A stretch of 64,000 nt of DNA from Bryum argenteum (Eukaryota > Streptophyta > Bryopsida > Bryales > Bryaceae): assembly GCA_037043015.1 (NCBI GenBank), contig CM073324.1, positions 25,250,097 through 25,314,096 of the forward strand. The letters run 5' to 3'. This document shows positions 23,894 to 35,681 of the stretch, piece after piece. Numbering within the stretch: position 1 is the first letter of the stretch; each line of letters starts with the position of its first letter. Both the position numbers and the translations under genes were made by a program. The notes below the pieces were generated by a model. The model was not told the origin of the DNA. It ran no database searches and saw only the letters and a list, made by a program, of their open reading frames with translations.

Positions 23894-25080
23894 AAATTTA
23901 GAATCCTTGTCCCATCGATCAGGATTAGTTGGAACATCTTCCAAGAATCCTTCAAGAAGTTCAAAACAGGAACTACAGATCTGGTGCTCATGTTTTTTTT
24001 GTGCCTTAGAACGGGTTGTGTTATCTCTCTGCTATCGACCTTCGACGAAAACATGTTAGTGGCCCTTAACAAGCCCTGTGACCAGATTGCCAACCAAAGT
24101 AGATGGATGGTGATGATCATTTCAGCTTGATTGAACTTCAACGCGATCAGTGCTTCATGGGGGTTAAAGAGAACGTCAGAGGTCATGTTCTGCCCATCTC
24201 GTACTATTCCTGCTAGATGTTCTTGAATGTGGCTCCAGACCCTCTCCCAGCAGTGAATTCCCCTGACGGGGCTTTGAACTTTGTATCAGAAGTGTCCCAA
24301 GAAGATGCGAGATCTTGTAGAGAGTAAGACTTTCTGACAGTGTTTTGTTCGACAGGCTTACATCAAGGATGAGCTTTCCATTTCTGCGGACAACGCTGCC
24401 GAGGTTGAATGTAAAGAAGACTCGAGAATTCGGTGGGTGTTGGATTTAACAACAGATAGATGATTTTGTTAACGGACCTTTAAAGTGGTCAAGGGATACA
24501 GGTCTTGGTCGCGGAAGGGAAGGTAGGGAACAGTCCAACTCCACTCCTTATTGAGGATATTTGGCATATTCCACGCCAGTATTAGCTACTTAATTTGCTG
24601 AAATGGCGAAATGTACCAGCTAATCTTCAGGCAAGAAATCAATCTATGCTCAGAAATCGAGGAATCGGTATATATATGTGAAAGCATGTCGAATCTCAGC
24701 GAAAGCATTTGTAAGTCTTGTAGCTGCACCTATGGCTTTGAGCTTCTTGGAGAGACTGGCCATATCATTCAGACTGGTCCGATTTCCCGCTAGTGCTTCT
24801 CATCTGTGAATTTGTGGTGCCATTTCCAAGATTTTCAGCACATGTCAGCCCTCAACTTTTCTGTTTGTTTGTTGTGCCCACTCGAGAGGCATTCTCATGC
24901 ATCATTTGGATATCATATACGAGAAAAAGTGCCAAGTCTAATTTGTGTGATAAAAACGGCAGTGATACAATGAAGCATGAAGCATGAATTAATGACAAAG
25001 CAGCTTTTAGATTTGATTTTCCCAACATTGTGCATGTCTAATCATTGCAATCTAATTATGTGAAATCCTAAAGAGTTTCT
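23894..25080. other. 3' flank of PRP17, no gene seen
   Basis: The first 1 kb is less AT-rich and may include the PRP17 3' untranslated region. Frames here are shadows or short, with no domain. Confidence 0.5.
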
Positions 25081-25162
25081 AATGATTTTTTTTACATGAT
25101 CAAGATCTTAACATGAAATTTAATGATTTTTTTTACATGATCAAGATCTTAACATGAAACTT
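25081..25162. repeat. 41-bp tandem duplication
   Basis: AATGATTTTTTTTACATGAT followed by CAAGATCTTAACATGAAAT is repeated immediately, starting about 25081 and 25122. The two units differ at one or two bases, so the duplication is young. Confidence 0.9.
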
Positions 25163-25249
25163 GACAAGAATTTTGGTCCAAGTACTTTTAGATTTAGATT
25201 CGCAATGATGTCTCCACACTGAAAAAAGTGGAAAATTGGATGATTTTTG

Positions 25250-25790
25250 AAGTGCTGGTATATCTCCTTCATTTACTGTAGATTTATAACTTCATGTTTT
25301 GGGATAGGTTCCTTTGATAGTCTACTTGTGGCAGTAGAAATCTTGACCGAATCACATATGATATCGAAATAAGGTGCGGATATCAGTGCAAATGGTCTAC
25401 TTTTGGACTAGTTTCCTTTTATAAAAATTGTGGCAGTTTTCACCAATATAGGACTATTTTTTGAGCCAAGAATTTTTTTTGATGATTTTTTTTTTTAATA
25501 CAAGGTTAATCTTAAGATAGAGGTGAACAATTTCTAGTTGGAGAATTTTCATTGGAGTAGCATCGTTGGTAGTGAAAAGGACGAAATTTCGTAGTCTATT
25601 TTGCATACTAACACGTGATAATCCCACAACCAATGACAACTCATGACTTAGATATTGGTTCACATGACCTACAACAAGTCCACTACAAATTTGTACAGAT
25701 TAGATCTAAAGAGCTTATCCTCATTTTCATCTGACACTTTTTTATAGATGTGTTTTTTGGCTATAAATAGGTCGGGACGTTTGAGAGTTG
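25250..25790 (+). repeat. Copy of the ~1-kb repeat family
   Basis: Contains CTACTTTTGGACTAGTTTCC, AATTGTGGCAGTTTTCACC, AATATAGGACTATTTTTTGAG and GATTAGATCTAAAGAGC in the same order as 33520-34460. Non-coding. Confidence 0.6.
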
Positions 25791-25889
25791 ATGCAATTTA
25801 TTTTAGAAGAACGCATAAAAACGTGGTTCCATAAAACATGCGATACGTTATTTCCACTTGGTTCTAGAAAAAAGTGAACAGTGAATAGG

Positions 25890-26225
25890 TACCTATGTAA
25901 ATTTTTGATTTTTAGGCAAAATTATCTTTCAAAATTTCTAAAATCTCAAATTTTGACAAATTTTGGAAAAATAATATAAAATGTAAAATTACAAAAAACA
26001 CTAAGGCTTGCTTTTGTAGACTTTGGTACTGAATTCTAAAGGCTGCCGTTGTAAGATTGGCAAAGGTTTCAACTTGGGTCACTTGAGGATTTGAGTAGTT
26101 ATTGGTGATATGAACATGGTCCAAAGAAAAAATTTAAAGAAGAAACTTTTAAAAGGAATTAAAAAAAAAAAAAAAATTCAAAAAATTTACAAAAAAAAAA
26201 AAAAAAAAACCAAAGTGCCCACTTT
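25890..26225 (+). repeat. AT-rich repeat, matches 47570-47830
   Basis: Shares a run of phrases with 47570-47830: AAAATCTCAAATTTTGACAA, TGTAAAATTACAAAAAACAC, GGCTGCCGTTGTAAGATTGG, then GGTGATATGAACATGGTCC, ending in long A tracts. Only the A-rich tail is low complexity; the shared phrases show common descent. Confidence 0.65.
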
Positions 26226-27049
26226 AGACTTGTAAGCGAATTTTCCACATAAGAGTGAGAAATTGGAACTAGACTTTGCACATTATTCCACATACACCTT
26301 ATTAAACATGCATTTCATTATAATCATGGAAATATTCAAATTCTTAATTCAAAGAGAGTTGAGCTTCAGTTGAGCTAAACTCTATTTTACCAAAATCATT
26401 GAATATTCCATTATAACAAAATACGTGTTATATACCTTATCGTATACAAAATACCCAACAAATATAAGAGGTAAAAACATTAAATAACTTATACCCCTTT
26501 ATTTAGGCTGCCCAAAATAACAAAAAGTCAATAAAAAAACTCTTGGATCTATAAGGGATTAAAAACCTCATCTACAATTAATTTGAAAACTATAGTTAGT
26601 AAATGTGCGATTGAATTAGGTGTAGATACCCTAGAGCATCCTAAATAGATTAACAATCATGAGATTAACACTCATGTGATTAATTCTCTACCCCCCCCCC
26701 CTTTAAGTCACCTAAAGAAACAATGTGGTTGAGTGTGGGCTTAGGTGAGTGCCCAAGAAGGTAGTAAGGTTTGAAGAATCACTACTTTTGACAAGTCAAG
26801 CGCCCCCTTTGTGGTCGGTTGTCGAATTGCGCGAGTCCAATAGCCACTCTCTAGGGAAGTGGTATTGACTCTTCAACTTTGACTATGTAGACATATTTCC
26901 AAGTCACCTAGGAATAAGAATTTGAAAAGTCTCGAATAATTTTTACTCTCAAATATGTTTTCTTAGATCCATAAAGAACTTCTCTTCTTTCTACTACACG
27001 GGAAAAACTCCATTCTTTCAACTTTGAACATCACAAGGTCAGCTTATTT
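26226..27049. other. AT-rich gene-free DNA
   Basis: No frame of note. A run of about 12 C near 26690 stands out in the AT-rich background. Confidence 0.5.
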
Positions 27050-27152
27050 GTACATTACAAAGTCAGCTTATTCCAACTTGTACAAGTTGCCTAGTGCAAG
27101 GGGCCTACTTCCAAGAATGTACAAGTTGTAATAAGCTGACTTTGTAATGTAC
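27050..27152. repeat. 103-bp near-perfect hairpin
   Basis: A 35-nt left arm (27050-27084, beginning GTACATTACAAAGTCAGC) is the reverse complement of 27118-27152 with one mismatch. The loop is 33 nt. As RNA this would be a long, almost fully paired stem. It could be a recent foldback repeat or a small-RNA precursor; with arms this perfect and no expression data I cannot choose. Confidence 0.85.
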
Positions 27153-27366
27153 AAGTTGTAATAATCTCATAGTTACAAACCTCATAAAACATCAAAACCT
27201 ACATGTTTTACCTAGCATTGAAAGAGGACACCTTTTGGGCCTTTTTCCACTCTAGCTCAGTTCGTATAGAGAGCAATCACATAAATTTGAATAGATTAAA
27301 TAAGTTACACATTCTAGCTAAGCTTGACCTTAATAACAAAATATACTATTAACATGTATAGTTACA

Positions 27367-27704
27367 CACTACTACAATTTGAGGGGGTTTACAGCGTTTT
27401 CTTCTCAATCGTTGCTTAAGTTTAGCAACATTTTGAAACTTGCTTGAACAATGTTCTCAAGAAAATAAGCAGCGTTATCGGATCACCAAGCAACGTTATC
27501 AGATCACCAAGCAACGTTATTGGATCACCAAGCAACGTTATCGAATCACCAAGCAACGTCATTTGTTATCTAGTTAAAAACGTTGGAATGCTTATTTTCT
27601 TGAGAACGTTGCCCAAATAAGTTCCAAAACGTTACTAGACTTGAGCAACGTTTACACAAAAGCAACGTTTGTAACATTGCATACTCCCCTCTTTTCTAGT
27701 AGAG
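27367..27704. mobile_element. Non-autonomous CACTA-type element
   Basis: A 338-bp insertion beginning CACTACTACAATTTGAGGGG and ending CCCCTCTTTTCTAGTAGAG, an imperfect inverted pair. A 3-bp ACA lies on each side (27364-27366 and 27705-27707). CACTA ends and a 3-bp duplication are the signature of CACTA (En/Spm) transposons. Longer inverted arms inside (about 27405-27466 and 27589-27650, sharing GTTCTCAAGAAAATAAGCA) enclose four tandem copies of a 21-bp unit, GTTATCGGATCACCAAGCAA plus C. No coding sequence. The last bases (GAG rather than GTG) have mutated. Confidence 0.75.
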
Positions 27705-28736
27705 ACATCACAAAGAAGTGAAGGTCGAACTTGAAAAGTTGCTGTCTTTCAATTCCTTGTACCTTGAAGATGACCTTTGGACAACCGACCTTTCACATTA
27801 GACTATCAGGATTCAACATGATCCAAAAACTGCAACTACTTTGAACGTATGCAATATCAATTGAAAAGTTTAAAATGTTCTGTAACAAACCATTCCAGGA
27901 CACCTGAATAATCACCGGATTTCAAAGAATGAAGTTCCTGCACCGACTTCATACTTGGCGAACCAAATCGCACAACAACATCGTCTTTGTAATCCATCGC
28001 TGATCAAAGTTTCCGTAATCCATTGCTGATCAATGTTTTCCTCGAAGGAATACATATGGAAAAAACTTCAAATCACGAGGCATAGTCGTAGCTAAGAAGC
28101 ATTAACAAGCACATACTTGTAACTGCGATCTGCATACAATCATTTCAATGTGTTCAGCAGGGCGTAGTGAGCTACTTACTGCATGACATAAACATGTTAG
28201 TACAACGAAGAGCAGCCATGTACGTTGAAGGCTTTTTATACAGGATAGCACAACTTGACGATAATATAGGAAAAACGGAGGAGCGAAAGCAAATATCACT
28301 TTAACAAGGTTGACCTAAAAATGAACATAAGGCATGTCTGCACATAGAGGTATTAGTGGTGATGGTGATAGTGAGGGTGTTAAGAAGGATTCAAGTGCAT
28401 ATAAGGACTACATTCATTACGACCCTTGGTATACCCATAGGAGATAACAACAATAATATAGGACCTTTTACTACCACCAAATATATCATCATATTTGAAC
28501 AGATGTAAAACTCAACCAACCTATTTCAAAGCTACCACCATGACTTACGGAACCTACTATGTAGTCTAACTACAGAGTCACCCTTAAGATATTAACGAGT
28601 GTTGATATATAGGCTTGTCTACCTTAGTTACTGCAGATTAGTCACTGAAACAGGTGATGAGACGGTTAGATATCTGGTGCACGGAGTAACCTGTTGAGAG
28701 GCGAAGTATCGAGTTCTGATTCAAGTCACTTGGTTT
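27705..28736. other. No gene seen
   Basis: Mixed sequence downstream of the minus-strand gene. It may hold that gene's 3' untranslated region near 28700. A repeated phrase (ATCCATCGCTGATCAAAGTTT and ATCCATTGCTGATCAATGTTT) occurs at 27990-28040. Confidence 0.45.
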
Positions 28737-30334
28737 TCAGGGTCGAGCTGCAGAAGAAGAAGTGTGTTCAGCATTCACCAGTATATTATCTTCCTTCACC
28801 TTCGCACGCTTAGCAAGTGGCTCGAGTGATGGCACAGCCAGCCGAACATCATTTGCAGTTGTTGATGTAGTAACCCCAGTAGCTGGGACTGGTTTGTCAT
28901 TGACTGCGCCAAATGTGGAAACTAATGCCTTGTTACTGTTGTTAGTGCCACCCTCAAACATATCTATATGGTTAAGGACGATTCCTCCATCCTCCTCGTC
29001 CTCTTTGGCTTCGTCATGCACAGTCACCTTGTTCACAACGTCCCCAGTATGGCTCTCCACTTCAGTTTCCGTAGAGTGCTGGGCTTTCTGGCTATCAGGA
29101 TTCGGCTCCGAATTGAACGATGTGTGATCGACGTTCTTGACGGATACACTCTCTTCCTCCACCTCTTCAGGTTTCTGGAGTGGCTCAGATGAAGAAGTAA
29201 TCACCTTTCGAACGGAGATGTCATTTGGAGCTGTTGCAGTTGCCGAGAAATCCACATTCTGCTGCTGCAGAGTAGCACTTTCAGCTTTACCAGTCGCCTT
29301 TGTGCCATGGGACGCGATGTTTCGATCTGAGCTTTTCCCGTCCACCTTGCCAACTTCATCGACATCTTTGTGTTCGTTGTTGTGAATCGGAAACCTCTCC
29401 TTCATAGGGACTTTGGTGTCCTGATCGTAGCAGATGTAATTAAGCGGATCCTTGTCACCCTTACAGTACTCAAGCAGCAGGAAGTTGTCCTCGTACACAT
29501 GATCTACAGTACTATTGCGGGTTTGGATCCCAGGGGTTGAGCCTGGCACTGGGCCTAGTGGTGCATTCTGACCATTGTAATCTGGAACTGCAAGAAGCAT
29601 ATGCAACATCACTACTTAGATTGATTCAGAACTTACAACCAAATGACACTGTATACGAGGAACAACTCATTCGTGTCTTGAAACACATTTGTGATAACTA
29701 ATTTGAAGCTTAATCATCATGGAGCAGAAGACAACAATCATATGGTTGATTTTATGGACTGGTGAGACGGAATGTATATTTAATAAATACGTTCTCAGAG
29801 ATCATCTTAGTTTGTACAGTCCCAATTGAGCAAGATCGCGAGGAAGAACCTGGTATAGCGCTGTATTCGCCTTCGGGATCGTGTAATGCCTTCACAACCG
29901 TCAAGGAATTGTCCCTGCTGAAGTCCCGGAGTTTGTAGAGAGCCAAACCATCATCGATATCTTTCAGCATGTCGAGATTCTCAGCAGCATTGGTTGCCTC
30001 CGACTGCACTGCTTGTCCACTGCAGACAAACCACGCAACCAAAGAATCAAAGAATGAACTTTACTGAATGTTAAACTATTAGGATGAGACTGAGTAGTCT
30101 GGGACTGTATGCTATCACTGTATATATCACCACCTCATTCAGCAAACGGAAGTTGGAGGCTTGAGGTTGGAATCGGGGTTTGGTGAAGGACGTTAGAACT
30201 TAATTTCCATAACTAAATGTTTATAACTTTCAGAACGGTCTCTTGCTCAAGATCACATGAGTGAGGTATAAAACCTACGTGAGCATAAATTACCTGGAAG
30301 AAGAAGCAACTGCTGGGATTTCCTGAGAGGCCAT
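28737..30334 (-). CDS. Unknown 353-aa acidic protein, three exons
   Basis: Minus-strand exons: 30334-30294, 30019-29850 and 29587-28737. Splice sites read CTTCCAG|GTAATT, TCTGCAG|TGGAC, ATACCAG|GTTCTT and TTGCAG|TTCCAG. The exons total 1062 nt with consistent phases (2, then 1). The protein begins MASQEIPAVASSSS. Residues about 27-70 look folded (NLDMLKDIDDGLALYKLRDF, then SLTVVKALHDPEGEY). A second conserved-looking segment follows at about 100-135 (VYEDNFLLLEYCKGDKDPLN). The remainder is rich in Ser, Thr, Glu and Val and looks disordered. Near the C-terminus LAKRAKVKED resembles a nuclear localisation signal. I recognise no family; nuclear location is inference. The leader upstream of the ATG is GC-rich (GCCGGCCG at about 30360). 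Confidence 0.7.
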
Positions 30335-32349
30335 GAGAGTTGTTCGAGCCTTAAACTCCGGCCGGCCGCTCCCTCACTTACGACACGAACTTGCTGCGTA
30401 TTCGATCACTCAGTCTCATCGAGTTGCAGACGTCGAATTACTCGAGACCTTCAACTCTTTCAATTTTTGAACAACTAAAACCAATTCCTTCAGCAAGCGT
30501 GGTCCGACGACAACATTAACAGGGCGATGAAACGTTGCTCTCCGAATGGGTGGCGATCGATCGTCTTGTGGGTGATCGATAATTTGGGCGTAGGGTTGTT
30601 CCGTCGGCGAGGGGTCTAAAATATTTCGGGAGAAGAACTGGCCCCTCAGTGGAGTCCTTCAGATACCGGATACCCGATATCGTCCCGGGTATATTGAGTT
30701 GTGACGCACGGTCGCGATCCGGGCTTATTAAACCCAAGCTTAAAGCCGGGTCGTCAAGAAATTGATGACCCCACCCTTGACTTACCGACACCGGGAGAAA
30801 TACCAAGTGATACCCTGAATGATACCCTGCTTGATAATTTGAAGATACCCGGAGAGCTTCCGTGCTGATATACCAAGAGGTACCGTGGAGCTGCTTTGCC
30901 AAAATTAGCTGTTGATTCCGAGTGCCCCATGTGTTTCTCAGGGCACTGCTGCTGCAACAAACAGGACTGCGAGCCAAGGTGTTGACGGTTAAAGCATACA
31001 CAGATGTGCCTTAGAACCATTGCGGACCAGTTTACAACTTCGGAACTCCTCAACGAGCAAGCATACAGTTATCAGAGATCAGAACTTATATACTCAGAAA
31101 GGTATGTTGATGATCTCGAATATGACACATACCAAGTTTTGATCGAGCACCGCATCGCAACTTAGTACAGTCATATACTTTCAAGATATGGATGTGCACG
31201 ATAACTCGAACTAAATCGATGGCATCGAGTAGATCGTATGCAACACCTGTTACCCATGATCGAAGCTACTGATAATACCTGTCTCGATTAACAACAACTC
31301 GAAAAAGTCCAGCACTAGAATATCGATACTAGCTAGTGCGAGCAGTAAAAATCAATAGATGGCGATAGCTACTACATACTCTGAAACGGTAGTACTAAGA
31401 CTTGAAGTTTTCTCGATCTATAGACCTCGTCAATCCAAGGAACACCTTGATCTTCTCCAAGCCTACTCCGTTCTAGCCGGTTAAAAACTCACAACCAGTC
31501 CTGACAATCAACTAAATAGCATGTAGTATAACAGTATTATGCAAACCATCCTCTCTCTAGAAGTAAGTGCTCAACCGATCACACGATGTTGCGCAGCTAA
31601 GGTCTAAGATCGATCCTCACGACCTTCTAGACAAGGTTGATGAGTAACAAGGACATCGGAGGTAATACTTGAGGTTGATGGAGCACGTCTGTGAACCACT
31701 TACACTTGATAAGTTAGTGTTTGGCCCGTGCGTACCGATTTTTCTAGAGAGAAGAACAGTGCCACACGGTCACCTCACGGGACACACACTCAGACTCCTA
31801 CTTGACCGGAATTTTAAACAATATAAAGAGTCGTGTATAGCATGTCACTGGGTGCTTTCCACTAAAAATCGGTTTATGATTATATTTTATGTTCTCGACA
31901 CAGTATAATTGCGGTGCTGTATACGTTTGTCCGGGATTCTTAAATACTGTCATGACCATTAATCTAGCTCCTATTCCCCGAACATTGGGATTTAATCGTA
32001 TTTTTAGTCACATCACTCAGACAGATCATTATTTTAAAATATATTTTGAACCGCAAATGAAAGTTCATGTTCATCAACAAGTTTTACCGTACTAGACTAA
32101 TTTGTTCTGACTACTGTAATTCAATTCGGAAGTTTCTGAGAGAAATTACCCGGAATTCCTGTATGTTACCGAGCTCGGTGATATCAGGTGATACCTGCTG
32201 ATCACTAGGTGATACTTATGTGATATTGATGTAGGCAGTGGAATTGGAATGAAGCAGACTCTTTAAGATAATATAGTCATTTCATTCAACTGACTTACAA
32301 TCATATTGAATTTATCTAGTGTCCTCGACACTAATTGTAAACTAAACTT
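30335..32349. other. No gene supported
   Basis: GC is higher at 30500-31000, where GATACCC/GATACC phrases recur on one strand (30655-30860 and again 32175-32225), hinting at an old duplicated element. Minus-strand frames at 30516-31053 lack domains. I see no terminal repeats with target duplications. Confidence 0.4.
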
Positions 32350-32595
32350 CAATTTTGTTAAAATGGCACTATGCCATGTGCCATTTTGTCACACCAAATC
32401 TTACATATGTGCTCACATGGAATGGTGTATTCTGTAATATCACAACTTTTAATAATATCACTTCTTTATATACATTGTCACTCATTTTCCATAATATCAC
32501 CTTCAAATTCTTTTATATCACATGGTTTTTGAATTGTAGTTCAGAAAGTTGAGGTGTGCCATATTAGTGGCATAACGCCATTTTAACGGAATTGG
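32350..32595 (+). mobile_element. MITE, family with ends CCAATTCCGTTAAAATGGCA
   Basis: 246 bp, left end CAATTTTGTTAAAATGGCAC, right end CCATTTTAACGGAATTGG. The interior (ATGCCATGTGCCATTTTGTC, TCTGTAATATCACAAC, CACTCATTTTCCATAATATC, GTTCAGAAAGTTGAGGTG) is nearly the same as the copy at 43109-43357. Non-coding. Confidence 0.85.
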
Positions 32596-33519
32596 GGATA
32601 CTATCAATTAACATGATCTTTGTGAATACCAAGGCAGGTAGAATTTTAGTGTAAATTGTAAAGTGGGACACTAGGGTAAATTCACCTATTTTTGGACACT
32701 TAAGCCATTCACTATACTTGGAGTGATGACACATTTGATTTACTATCTGATTTACTATTTTCAGTGATTGGCATATAGAAAAGACAAAATTTCCTTATTT
32801 TGTGGTATTTTTAAGCACTTACATATTCTTATAGATTTTAGGAGTGACAAATGTATATACATAGACTATAATCGTTCACCCTCTTGAGCGTACATATGAG
32901 GAACATATTATCCAAGGAAATCTTCATCCTACCCCAAGGGGTTCTTTATTTCGGGTTGTGTGATTATGAGGGCCATCTGGATTTGGGTGTACTGACTTAA
33001 AGCCTAGTTGTAACTCACATTGATCAAGTGATGTATATTCATGTATGCTCTCTCAAGTGCTTGAGGGGATCCTTTTAGCAATACTGATATTACAGTACTA
33101 AACTTTCTATATCTGACAGTCTGACACAGAACGAATTGTAGTGGGACACTTATTAAACTCAATAGTGTAATTTTTGTGTCTTGATAATCATTGCTACATT
33201 ACATTTATACTTTTATTCCAATTGATATGTTATCAAGAGGGCCTACATTCCTATTCTAACTACAATGGGCAATTCTATCAAGATGATGGTACTATTCCAA
33301 GTGCCATTTTGACTTACCAAAATCTCTATCACTTGTAATATTACAACCATGCTCTATAATATATTCACCTCTTTCCGAAGGACAATCTTAAAATATTGCA
33401 ACAATACTGCCTTAGTTTGGCCCAAAATGGCTAAAATGCACATGATTATGTTCAATTACTTCCTAAAAAGTTTACAACCATTCTAAACGTGCCTTTTTTG
33501 TGGAAATCTACCACTCTCA
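32596..33519. other. Gene-free DNA with a truncated MITE
   Basis: AT-rich. At about 33268-33365 a truncated, diverged piece of the same MITE family is visible (CCAAGTGCCATTTTGACTTA, then TCACTTGTAATATTACAACC). Nothing else recognised. Confidence 0.5.
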
Positions 33520-34460
33520 ACCTTGAACGTCTAAGATGTTGAAAAAGTAAATTTTGGATGAAGGGCAAAAGCTTTGAAGTGCTCTAACTTCATATGAAGC
33601 CATCACTTTTTGACACAAACACTTGCGTTGAATCCCAAATCAAGTCAAGGCCTTGTGGTAAAAATTGCAACCCGTGCAATGAAGTATGAAATGATTGCAT
33701 GCAGTATGAAAGCAATTTCTATTCTTGGGGTTTCAAACATGGGGCATGTTTTACCATTGTAAACCAATTTTGTGAAATCAAAAAGTATTTTTATGAATCT
33801 TGTTACAAAACCTTTATCTTAAGATGGAACCTAACAACTTTTTAGCAGGAAGATTTTTGATCCAAATACTTCTCGTATTGGATTTGAAATAATGATGCTA
33901 CAATGTAGAAGTGAGAAAATGGATGAAATTTGGAGGAGCTATATCTTCTTCATCCACGGTTGAATTTTGACTTTATTTCTTGGAATGGATGCCAATAAGA
34001 GGCTAGTTTTAGTGGAAAAGCTCTTGAGAAAATAAAAAATGTTTTGAAAATAAGGCAAGGAAATTAGTGCAATAGGTCTAGTTTTGGACTAATTTTCATT
34101 CATAAACGTTTAGGCAATTTCCACTATTGCAAGACTATTATTTGAGGCAAGAGATGGTTTTGATAGGTTCTTTTGGTGCAAGGATTTTACTGAGATGAAG
34201 GTGAAAAACTTTCTAGTTGTAAATTTTTTGAATTCTAGTACTAACTTTGGTTGGTAGCATTTCCACTCCAAAGTGAAGATGGTAGAATCCTACTATATGT
34301 TTTTGTACTAATACGTTATGATCTTCAACCTATGAGGCTTCATGACTCAAAATTTGGTCCACATGACCGACAACAAGTTAATTACACGATTGTCGGATTG
34401 AGATCCAAATAGCTTGCCATCATTTCATTCATGACAATTACCTTGGCTTGGTTGAGGAAT
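33520..34460 (+). repeat. Best plus-strand copy of the ~1-kb repeat family
   Basis: Runs from GGATGAAGGGCAAAAGCTTT through TTGTGGTAAAAATTGC, GGTCTAGTTTTGGACTAATT, GGCAATTTCCACTATTGC, GATCTTCAACCTATGAGG and GGTCCACATGACCGACAAC to GAGATCCAAATAGCTTGCC. It is collinear, in inverted orientation, with the TTAA-bounded element at 49855-50831. It lacks a clean end. Non-coding. Confidence 0.65.
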
Positions 34461-35681
34461 TTTCATCTAAAAATCTATAAATTAATGCATGTAGTTGGTT
34501 TTGTACATGTGTGAGTGAGTATGTGAGTGACATTATGACCTTGGAGAGCGTTGGTTGGATTGGAATGTATGAGGAGTCGTTGAAAGCACATTCCTTTCTG
34601 GCAACAATCGAATCGTGGATCCGGTCCTTGAGTCTCAAATATTAAATTTCAAAGTAATTTTGACCCTCAAATCACTAGAAATTACAAAAATGACCTTATT
34701 TTAAATTTAGCACAAAAACAAGAGGGGCACGGCAACACCTTGATTGTTCAAAGATGTTAATTAGCATGAAATATCTCAATTGTCAGTAGTTGTCAAGAAA
34801 ATTTTATGGTTGGATTACAGGTGTTCGAGTTGATAGGAAGAAGTCACAATGAACATTATTTTATTAGTGTGAGTGCGTACAATAACTATCATTTTCAGCA
34901 TTCGGAGTGTAACCACATGCCAACCTTCTTATTTACTTTGCATGGTCTTACTAATATATCACGACCCTGTGAAACCAGCTTCCATCGAGACACCAAAATT
35001 CTATGTAAGAAGTACTCCGTAATAAGCAAGTTACTGAGAGCAATTGAGGAGTACCGTATAACACATTGAGGCTCCCCGCATGGCCGATTGTGGACAAGAT
35101 ACAAAGCAAACACGAAAGTGTAAATCGGGGATGTCCTGAAAATACGAAGACACTCGACTCCCCCATGTAGATTTTCAACTAGCATAGTACCCATTCCACA
35201 AAAATGCAAATGAAAAATCTTCTCAGTCCTGCTTTTATAAGTGAGTACAGGTTTAGTTGAAAATTGAACTCTGAGACACATTCGTGAGCAGAGGCTCCAA
35301 CCAGTGCATTGTTGTGACCCTTTTCAGAAATTTTATACATTTTCATGTTTTCATCACTCAAGATCACTACGTTGCTAACCACATACACACTCAATCTCTA
35401 CATTACGTATAATTTGTAGCAAAACTCTAAAACGTGGAAATATAGTGTACACAGAGAAGAGCTGTGTACACCTTCATCAGCAAGATGATTGCTGTGTAAA
35501 ATTGGACCCTCTGGCCACCATCATGCATACTCTATTCATCGTAAACCTGCGTAATTTCATAATGATGTAAATCCATAATGCTGTAAATCCATAATGCCAT
35601 GTTCCGGCCTCCTCGTTGGGGGCTTCTTTTCCATTTTGCCCCTCTTCAGGAAGCACACTTCTCTTGTGCAGAAGGCCAGAG
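34461..35681. other. No gene seen; 3' side of the PARP-like gene
   Basis: Minus-strand frames at 34895-35394 were examined for a PARP catalytic core because they follow the PARP-like gene. They show no HGS or YGxGIY-like motif and no similarity I can see. Confidence 0.5.

Noticed and set aside
28762-29385. Plus-strand frames opposite the 353-aa gene
   Set aside because: Shadows of the phase-consistent minus-strand exon.
30500-32250. Possible LTR retrotransposon from recurring GATACC phrases
   Set aside because: No direct terminal repeats, primer-binding site, polypurine tract or pol motifs could be found.
34895-35394. Possible missing PARP catalytic exon downstream of 35682
   Set aside because: No His-Tyr-Glu-type core, HGS or YGxGIY-like motif is visible in any minus-strand frame there.
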